Shown piece by piece: positions 7,062-11,698 of a stretch of DNA of 11,698 bases. Each line of letters starts with the position of its first letter. Position 1 is the stretch's first letter. The notes under the pieces were generated by a model. That model ran no database searches. It was not told the DNA's origin and saw nothing but the letters and a program-made list of their open reading frames with translations. The translations under genes were made by a program, and so were the position numbers. The DNA is taken from the NCBI GenBank assembly GCA_937863905.1, contig CALMHV010000124.1, positions 1 through 11,698 on the forward strand, in the 5' to 3' direction. Source of the stretch: an uncultured Bacillota bacterium. GTDB lineage: Bacteria > Bacillota > Sulfobacillia > UBA995 > UBA9673.

Positions 7062-7583
7062 TTAGACGACGCGGACCCCCAGGACCGACTTCATCTGCTC
7101 CAGGGCGAAGCGATGGGCCTCCGCGTCGAAGGAGGCCACCGCGTCGCGGGGGACGGTCACCGCGTACCCCCGCATCCGGGCGTCGGCGGCCGTGAAGAAG
7201 ACGCAGATGTTCGTGCAGACACCGACCAGGACCAGTTCACTCACGCCCATCTCCCGCAGGTGGAGGTCGAGGTCCGTGTCGTAGAAGGCGCTGTAGCGTT
7301 GTTTGGGGATGAGGACGTCCCCCGGCTCGGGAGCGAGTTCGGGAGACACCTCGGCCCCGGTCGTCCCGGCCACGCAGTGGGGAGGGAACAGGGCGAACTC
7401 GCTGTCGTCCGGGGCGTGCCGGTCCATCGCGTAGAGGACCGGCTCGCCGCCGGCCCTCGCCTCGCGGACCATCTTCATCACGACCGGCAGGACGGCCCGG
7501 CTGGCGGGGCCGCAGAAGAGAGCGCCCTCTTCGTCGATGAAATCCCGGAGCATGTCGATGACGACCAGAGCTCGCCCCGTCAC
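7062..7583 (-). CDS. pncA: Nicotinamidase-type cysteine hydrolase (isochorismatase superfamily)
   Basis: Hydrolyses nicotinamide to nicotinate plus ammonia, feeding the next gene's enzyme. In the 173 residues the catalytic triad is D10 (VVIDMLRDF), K94 (IPKQRYSAF) and C127 (GVCTNICV). Metal ligands of nicotinamidases are matched by D54 and H56 in MDRH and H69 in FPPHC. The length is short for PncA but normal for the superfamily. It starts at GTG 7583-7581, with GGGGAGG nine bases upstream. It begins 15 nt after the ridA-like gene. Family members also hydrolyse other amides, so the nicotinamide assignment rests on the metal motif together with the adjacent nicotinate phosphoribosyltransferase. 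Confidence 0.88.
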   Translation of the reverse strand: MTGRALVVIDMLRDFIDEEGALFCGPASRAVLPVVMKMVREARAGGEPVLYAMDRHAPDDSEFALFPPHCVAGTTGAEVSPELAPEPGDVLIPKQRYSAFYDTDLDLHLREMGVSELVLVGVCTNICVFFTAADARMRGYAVTVPRDAVASFDAEAHRFALEQMKSVLGVRVV

Positions 7584-7598
7584 GACCCAAGACCTCCC

Positions 7599-8060
7599 CT
7601 ACTCCACCTCGGCGATGAGCTCCACTTCGACGGGAACGCCCAGGGGCAGTTCCGCCACTCCGATCGCCGACCTGGCGTGCTGCCCGGTCTCGCCGAAGAC
7701 GTCCTTGAAGAGGTCCGACGCGCCGTTGACCACACCCGGCTGGGCGGTGAACCCCGGGGCGCTGGCGACAAAACCCGTGACCTTCACTATCCGCTTGACC
7801 TTGTCGAGGCTTCCGACCACGCTGGCCAGAGCGGCCAGAGCATTGATGCCCGAGACCCGGGCCGCCTCCTTGCCCTGTTCCGGCGTGACCTCCGCTCCGA
7901 CCTTGCCCACGAACACGAGTTTGCCCCCGACGAGCGGCAGCTGACCCGAGACGTAGACGTAGCTCCCGCTGCGCACGGCCGGCACGTAGGCCCCGACCGG
8001 TCTGACGACCTCCGGCAAGGAGATACCTAGTTCCGCAAGCCTGGCGTCGATCTTCCCCAT
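7599..8060 (-). CDS. RidA family protein (enamine/imine deaminase type)
   Basis: Rid proteins hydrolyse reactive enamines and imines such as 2-aminoacrylate released by PLP enzymes. The 153-residue protein is longer than archetypal RidA (about 130) and fits the longer Rid subgroup. Family marks are YVYVSGQLPL (34-43), a central INALAALASVVGSLDKV helix, and GQHARSAIGVAELPLG, where R130 aligns with the substrate-carboxylate arginine of active RidA. PVEVELIAEVE closes the fold, with E147 near the position of the catalytic glutamate. It starts at ATG 8060-8058 with GAGGGGAG seven bases upstream. It is first of an operon with nicotinamidase and nicotinate phosphoribosyltransferase, so a role near NAD salvage or damage control is possible. 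The substrate is unknown. Confidence 0.9.
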   Translation of the reverse strand: MGKIDARLAELGISLPEVVRPVGAYVPAVRSGSYVYVSGQLPLVGGKLVFVGKVGAEVTPEQGKEAARVSGINALAALASVVGSLDKVKRIVKVTGFVASAPGFTAQPGVVNGASDLFKDVFGETGQHARSAIGVAELPLGVPVEVELIAEVE

Positions 8061-8076
8061 CGTCCCGCTCCCCTCA

Positions 8077-8099
8077 CGATGCCCGGTCCGCGGGCATCG
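8077..8099 (-). other. Strong hairpin abutting the ridA-like ribosome binding site
   Basis: CGATGCCCG and CGGGCATCG form a perfect 9-bp stem with a five-base loop (GTCCG on the plus strand). On the minus-strand transcript its 3' end lies one base before GAGGGGAG (8075-8068). It could affect translation or mRNA stability. No U run follows, so it is not a standard terminator. Confidence 0.55.
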
Positions 8100-8166
8100 A
8101 CTAGTCCGGCGTATCGTTCAATCGCGCGGCGAGCTTTCCTGCGTCTCCAGCCCGGTCCAACTCTCA

Positions 8167-8181
8167 GCCAACCGGGTTGGC
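8167..8181. promoter_or_regulatory. 15-bp perfect palindrome, candidate operator of the ridA-pncA-pncB operon
   Basis: GCCAACC-G-GGTTGGC is a perfect inverted repeat with 7-bp arms around one base. It lies about 107 bp upstream of the ridA-like start and just downstream of the weak -10 TATGCT (8193-8188), where a repressor site would act. No NAD-pathway regulator is in the window and I cannot match the sequence to a known operator. Confidence 0.4.
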
Positions 8182-8240
8182 GCCTCCAGCATACCCGAGC
8201 CGGCGGCTATTCCGCTTTGCCCGGGGGGAAGACTACTTGT

Positions 8241-8254
8241 GGTCTGCAGAGACC
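8241..8254 (+). repeat. 14-bp inverted repeat, left copy
   Basis: GGTCTGCAGAGACC is the exact reverse complement of 8656-8669. It is itself a near-palindrome, GGTCT-N4-AGACC. The two copies are 401 bp apart and face inward, bracketing the 21-bp repeats. They could be paired sites for one regulator or ends of a small non-coding mobile element. The flanking bases do not show a clear target-site duplication. Confidence 0.55.
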
Positions 8255-8393
8255 CAGCTAAGACTCTTCGGGGTCGAGCAATGGCTCACGGAACGGTCCT
8301 TTGCGGTTTGCGGAGTTCCCGAACGGTGACACCTGAGGCACTACGGGTTCCTCCGACCGGCCACATCCGTTAAACCTGGTTCCCGGGGCCGAA

Positions 8394-8660
8394 CAGAGCC
8401 GGCGCGCAGATCACCGATGGCTCGAGACAGGTCTGGAGTGGCCCTGACCGGTCATTCCAGGCTTGTGCAGGATCATCGGTGGTCGTGCGAAGATTGTCTC
8501 GGGTTGCGTAGGGAGCTCGAGCGGCCGAGAGGTCGCTCGGGGTTCTGAGGGGATCCGCGGCAGTCGGGCAAAGGTTATTGCAGGCCTCGAGATGATCCAT
8601 GGCGGTCGAAAGATCGTCATGGGTTGTGTAGGGGTCTGCACTAGCCGGAGCGGTAGGTCT
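8394..8660. repeat. Degenerate 21-bp tandem repeat array
   Basis: Read on the minus strand, successive 21-bp blocks begin GACGATCT (8618-8598), GATCATCT (8597-8577), AACCTTTG (8576-8556), GATCCCCT (8555-8535), GACCTCTC (8534-8514), then a 15-bp short block (8513-8499), GACAATCT (8498-8478), GATGATCC (8477-8457) and AATGACCG (8456-8436), with weaker copies at either end. The common opening is roughly GAYSATCT. A higher-order repeat is also visible: 8633-8598 and 8513-8478, offset by 120 bp, match at 25 of 36 positions. In one minus-strand frame each block would encode a heptad such as DDLSTA or DNLRTT. No start codon or coding context supports translation. Confidence 0.6.
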
Positions 8661-8669
8661 CTGCAGACC
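8656..8669 (-). repeat. 14-bp inverted repeat, right copy
   Basis: GGTCTCTGCAGACC on the plus strand is the exact reverse complement of the copy at 8241-8254. The extra flanking A and T make AGGTCT-CTGC-AGACCT, a 6-bp-arm palindrome. It lies about 30 bp before the HEPN gene start, close enough to act on its transcription or translation. Confidence 0.55.
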
Positions 8670-8700
8670 TCTCCATTTGACCTGGAGGCGGGGGGCGACC

Positions 8701-9132
8701 GTGACCCGGAAGGCGATGGCCGAAGGCCTCTTGCAGCAGGCCCTGAGTAGCCTGGAGAGCGCCCGGAAGGCGAGCCGGGACAGCCACTGGGCCTTCGCCG
8801 TCCGTTCATCCCAGGACGCCAGTGAGCTATCCATCAAGGCTCTGCTGCTCACGGCTGGCGACGATCCCCCGAAGGTCCACGACCTCGGTCACGTGCTGCG
8901 CCAGGAGAAGGACGACCTGGCCGAACTTGGCCTCAGCGAAAGCGAGGTCCACCGGCTGGCCGACTCGGCCCGCGACCTGGCCCAGGACCGCTCAAAGAGC
9001 CTCTACGGCGACGAGGAGAACGACATCCCGGCGACCGACCTCTTCGACAAGAACGACGCGGCCAGGGCCGTGCAGACCGCCGAACTCATCCACCGGCGCT
9101 GCCGCCAGGTGATCGAGCACGAAGGAGGCTGA
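8701..9132 (+). CDS. HEPN domain protein
   Basis: HEPN proteins are small helical proteins, often RNases or partners of minimal nucleotidyltransferases in toxin-antitoxin and defence systems. The 143 residues show the family pattern: SLESARKASRDSHWAFAVRS (17-36), then SQDASELSIKALLLTAG (37-53) and PPKVHDLGHVLRQ (56-68), the usual AxE..KALL...G..PP..HDL core. A C-terminal R135-QVIE-H140 fits the Rx4H motif of nuclease HEPN proteins, though its position at the extreme end may be chance. The start is chosen as GTG 8701, with a G-rich run (GGGGGG) ending six bases upstream; TTG 8677 and ATG 8716 are alternatives. No nucleotidyltransferase gene is adjacent. The next gene follows after 131 nt on the same strand. 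Function in this genome is unknown. Confidence 0.82.
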   Translation: MTRKAMAEGLLQQALSSLESARKASRDSHWAFAVRSSQDASELSIKALLLTAGDDPPKVHDLGHVLRQEKDDLAELGLSESEVHRLADSARDLAQDRSKSLYGDEENDIPATDLFDKNDAARAVQTAELIHRRCRQVIEHEGG

Positions 9133-9232
9133 TTGGCGCCTATCCCGGCTATCGCCGTTGGAGGCAATTCCCTCAGGCGACCTTGGTGGCAGGTATCCCC
9201 GCCGCGGCAGCGAAGGCGATTCGTCCACAATT

Positions 9233-9259
9233 GGGAGGTGCCCGGCCCCCCGGGAGGTG
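9233..9259 (+). promoter_or_regulatory. Duplicated Shine-Dalgarno and small hairpin before the membrane protein
   Basis: GGGAGGTG occurs twice, at 9233-9240 and 9252-9259, the second four bases before ATG 9264. Between them CCCGG (9241-9245) can pair with CCGGG (9250-9254), covering the first Gs of the real Shine-Dalgarno. A GTG at 9238 opens a nine-codon frame whose TGA overlaps the ATG. Whether these matter is unknown. Confidence 0.4.
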
Positions 9260-9263
9260 TCCC

Positions 9264-11698
9264 ATGACGTCTGCCGACGCGAACAGACCCGACGCTTCTC
9301 GGCCCAACCACACCCTACACCTATCGTCCACGCCGCCATCGGGAAGCAGCCGGACGACAAGGACGGCGCCCGGTATCGCCCCGGTCCTGTCGGTCTTGGG
9401 CGTCGTGGGCGTGGTCGTAGCCGTCTACTGGCCCCTTCTTGCGGCCGGGCCTACGACCGCCTATCCCTGGGGTAGCGACACCTGGGGGCACCTTTTCAAG
9501 GCCCTCTTCCTCTACAACGCCGGCGCGTCGGGCGAGGTCTACCCCACGTTCATGTCCTGGTGGCACAATGGGCTAGAGCCGTTCCGCTACTTGTCTCCGC
9601 TGTCGTACTACCTTCTCGCCGGTCTCCGCTACTTCGTCGGGAACATCTTCGTCGCCGGGGCGTGGCTCGTCCCGCTGGCGGCGGCCTTCGGCGGTCTCTC
9701 CTGGCTGGCCTTCCGCCGAAGGCTGGGTTGGCTCGCGGCAGCGGTGGCCGGAATGGCCTGGACGGTCTGGCCCGACCACCTCCGGGTGGCCCTCGCCGAG
9801 GGCGATCTTCCCCGGACGGTAGCCACCGCGCTTCTTCCCCTGCTCTTCCTGGCCTTCCTGGATAGCCTGGAGCGCCGGCGCTGGCCTTGGTCGGGCCTGG
9901 CCTTCGTCGCGCTCCTCAGCCTGACCGTCCTGTCTCACGCCATGACGGCGGCCATCGTCTGCGTGGCGTTCTCGTTTCTGAGTCTCCTTCACTGGTGGTT
10001 CGGAGGGAGCCGCTTGCGGGACGTGGCCCGCACGCTCACTCTGTCCGTGCTGGGGCTCCTCGTCTCGTCCTGGTGGCTGCTTCCCAGCCTGAGCGGGGGC
10101 ATCGCCGCCATTGACGCCCAGGCCGCCGGACGGGCCGTCGCCTACTTCCCGGCCCTGGAATCGTTCAACCCGCTCTTGCGCCTCTCGAACCCTGAGGTCT
10201 TCTACTGGGGAGTCTCCACCCTGGCCGTCCTGGCCCTGGTCGTCGCGACCTGGCGGAGCCGGAACGCTCTGGCCCGATCCCTCTTCGTCTGCGCCCTGCT
10301 GGGTATTGTGATTACTCTCCCCCAGGCCAGGGGTCTCTTCTCGGTGCTGCCCGGGAGCCATCTCCTCTGGCCTTCCCGCTTCACCAGCCTGGCGCCCCTG
10401 GCCTTCCTGTACGCGGCGTTGTCCTGGAAGGCGCGCCCCCGGCCTGATACGGCAGGGCCGGTCTCACCCGCGGCCGTCTCAGGGGCGGTCTCAGCGGCCG
10501 CCCAGGCCCCTGTCCGGCCCAAGCTCGCTTTCCGCCGGGCCCTCACCGTCCTGGTGGGCCTCCTGGTCCTGGTGGACGCGTTGGGCTCGCTCGGCCTGGT
10601 TCACGCGCGCGCTCCGAGGTCCAACCTGGCCGAAGCGGCCGGCGACCTCCTCGCCGCCTCGCCCGGCTGGCGCGTGGCTGTCCTCGACCTGAGCCGTCTC
10701 GGCTCGGAGCCCTCCTTCGTCCTCTCCCAGAAGGGCGGCCGTGAGCAGGTCTTCGGCTGGGCCTGGCAGGGGGCGTCCATCGGCCCGGCGCTGGTCCTTC
10801 TGAACACCGCCCTGGAACAGGGACGTTACTCCTACGTCGTCGACAGGACCCGCCAACTGGGCGCGACGGACCTCCTCGTCCCGGATGGCCAGGTGAGAGA
10901 CGCGCTCTTCGCCGCGGCCGCTTCGGCCGGGGGCTACACTCTGACCAAGGAGTACGGTGACCTGACGGCGTATCGCCGGGCGGCGCCGCCGGAAGCCTTT
11001 CTCTCCCCGTACCGCGTCCTGGCCATCGGCGGACACGCCGGAAACGCCTCACTGCTATTCCCGGCCGTCGAGACCGGCGCTTCGGCGTTCATCGATGACT
11101 ACGATGCCGTGTCCCTTTCGGCTTACGCGACTGTCTTTCTTACCGGGGCCCGCTGGCGCTCGCGCTCGCAGGCCGAGGTGGTGGTGACGGAGTACGTCAG
11201 GCTGGGTGGGGACGTGGTCGTCGACCTGACGGGCTTCCCGAGCGGCGTCCTCAGCAAAGGTCCGACTTTCCTCGGCGTGACCGGGGAGCCCATCCAGTTG
11301 ACCGACGCTCCGACCCTGCGCACCGCCACCGGTGACGTGCGGTTGTCTGGTTTCGCGCCCGACGTCAGGCCGTGGGTCGCAGTAGTCCCCCAGGCCCTCG
11401 ACCGGGTCACCGTATCGTTCTCGCACTTGGGGCAGCCGGCCGCGGTCGTCGGGGAGAAGGATGTCGGGGGACGGCCGGTCTGCTTTGTGGGGCTCAACCT
11501 TCCCTATCACGCCCTGCTCACCGGAGACCCGGAAGCCCTGAGGCTGCTCGGAGGCCTGCTGGGCCTGGAGCCGGGGGCGACCGCGGCTCACGCCTCGGTG
11601 CCCCTCCAGGACTACCACGCCACGAAGGACGGCTATGAGTTCACCCTCACCGTCCCGAGCGAGTGGCAGGGCGGGCGGGTCATCCTGCCCTTCGCCGC
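9264..11698 (+). CDS. Large multispanning membrane protein, 6-pyruvoyl-tetrahydropterin synthase-related type, C-terminus beyond window
   Basis: 811 codons are visible from ATG 9264 (GGGAGGTG four bases upstream), and the frame is open to the window end. After a Ser/Pro/Thr-rich start (1-35) comes a first helix at about 39-61, then the loop GSDTWGHLFKALFLYNAG (70-87) and WWHNGLEPFRYLSPLSYYL (99-117), typical of this family and resembling the acidic first loop of GT-C glycosyltransferases. LPRTVATALLPLLFLAF and VLSHAMTAA also fit. About ten helices run to residue 390, then an Ala/Pro-rich segment and another helix (427-445). Beyond 450 it is soluble and probably outside the membrane. Residues around 607-660 (DDYDAVSLSAYATVFLTGA, YVRLGGDVVVDL) resemble a glutamine-amidotransferase-like fold without visible catalytic residues. 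The pterin name is historical; a role in surface glycan or envelope synthesis is a guess. Confidence 0.82.
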   Translation, partial: MTSADANRPDASRPNHTLHLSSTPPSGSSRTTRTAPGIAPVLSVLGVVGVVVAVYWPLLAAGPTTAYPWGSDTWGHLFKALFLYNAGASGEVYPTFMSWWHNGLEPFRYLSPLSYYLLAGLRYFVGNIFVAGAWLVPLAAAFGGLSWLAFRRRLGWLAAAVAGMAWTVWPDHLRVALAEGDLPRTVATALLPLLFLAFLDSLERRRWPWSGLAFVALLSLTVLSHAMTAAIVCVAFSFLSLLHWWFGGSRLRDVARTLTLSVLGLLVSSWWLLPSLSGGIAAIDAQAAGRAVAYFPALESFNPLLRLSNPEVFYWGVSTLAVLALVVATWRSRNALARSLFVCALLGIVITLPQARGLFSVLPGSHLLWPSRFTSLAPLAFLYAALSWKARPRPDTAGPVSPAAVSGAVSAAAQAPVRPKLAFRRALTVLVGLLVLVDALGSLGLVHARAPRSNLAEAAGDLLAASPGWRVAVLDLSRLGSEPSFVLSQKGGREQVFGWAWQGASIGPALVLLNTALEQGRYSYVVDRTRQLGATDLLVPDGQVRDALFAAAASAGGYTLTKEYGDLTAYRRAAPPEAFLSPYRVLAIGGHAGNASLLFPAVETGASAFIDDYDAVSLSAYATVFLTGARWRSRSQAEVVVTEYVRLGGDVVVDLTGFPSGVLSKGPTFLGVTGEPIQLTDAPTLRTATGDVRLSGFAPDVRPWVAVVPQALDRVTVSFSHLGQPAAVVGEKDVGGRPVCFVGLNLPYHALLTGDPEALRLLGGLLGLEPGATAAHASVPLQDYHATKDGYEFTLTVPSEWQGGRVILPFA

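Larger units (their letters stand above)
8061..8700. other. Divergent intergenic region without a convincing gene
   Basis: About 640 bp separate the leftward ridA-like operon from the rightward HEPN gene. Both promoters must lie here, but neither is clear. TATGCT on the minus strand at 8193-8188 is the best -10 for the ridA operon and lacks a good -35. The region holds the hairpin at 8077-8099, the palindrome at 8167-8181, the 14-bp inverted pair at 8241-8254 and 8656-8669, and the 21-bp repeats. The open frame on the minus strand (8852-8370) spans it but has no supported start. Confidence 0.7.

Noticed and set aside
8079..8261. 60-codon plus-strand frame upstream of the HEPN gene
   Set aside because: It starts within the hairpin, has no ribosome binding site and no similarity that I recognise.
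8394..8660. CRISPR array
   Set aside because: The blocks are contiguous, degenerate and lack unique spacers; no cas gene is nearby.
8370..8852. 160-codon minus-strand frame covering the 21-bp repeats
   Set aside because: Its first third is antisense to the HEPN gene and no ribosome binding site is seen. The repeats make a heptad-like peptide, so it is kept only as an alternative in the repeat finding.
9573..11618. Several minus-strand frames opposite the large membrane protein
   Set aside because: They are Gly/Arg/Glu/Gln-rich mirror products of a hydrophobic coding sequence, with no recognisable motifs.

Overview
This window looks like chromosomal DNA from a GC-rich bacterium. Starts are often GTG or TTG (seven of nine genes; one reads ATG as a 4-nt ATGA overlap), Shine-Dalgarno sites are strong and purine-rich, and there is a cobalamin riboswitch with a transcription terminator, a lipoprotein solute-binding protein and a PTPS-related membrane protein. 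Together these suggest a GC-rich member of the Bacillota (Firmicutes) or a neighbouring phylum. This is an inference from style, not a taxonomic assignment. I found no rRNA, tRNA, CRISPR array or transposase.

Minus strand, left half. The left edge cuts an arsenite methyltransferase gene (arsM, 1-641). It has its own promoter (TTGACA-17 bp-TAAGCT, 733-761), followed by an 8-bp direct-repeat array (701-732) placed where an operator would sit. Upstream of it is a four-gene unit read leftward: btuF (lipoprotein B12-binding protein), btuC (permease), a btuD-type ATPase carrying an extra C-terminal domain, and a PLP-dependent trans-sulfuration enzyme. The last three are tightly packed, with 4-nt GTGA and ATGA overlaps. 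The unit is headed by an extended -10 promoter (5892-5922), a full cobalamin riboswitch (5617-5815) and a terminator hairpin (5534-5563), so B12 should shut off both B12 uptake and the Cys/Met-metabolism enzyme.

Minus strand, middle. A second operon (8060 to 5941) reads ridA-like, pncA-like, pncB-like: an imine/enamine deaminase family protein plus the two steps from nicotinamide to nicotinate mononucleotide, i.e. NAD salvage.

Divergent intergenic region, 8061-8700. About 640 bp without a convincing gene. It holds a 9-bp-stem hairpin against the ridA Shine-Dalgarno, a 15-bp palindrome, a degenerate 21-bp tandem repeat (about 8394-8660), and two copies of a 14-bp sequence (GGTCT-N4-AGACC) in inverted orientation at 8241-8254 and 8656-8669.

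Plus strand, right part. A small HEPN-domain protein (8701-9132) is followed by a very large multi-membrane-span protein of the 6-pyruvoyl-tetrahydropterin-synthase-related type (9264 to beyond the window end), with a glutamine-amidotransferase-like soluble stretch.

Most gene calls are ordinary. The least explained parts are the 8.1-8.7 kb intergenic region, the ATPase C-terminal domain, and the arsM promoter repeats.
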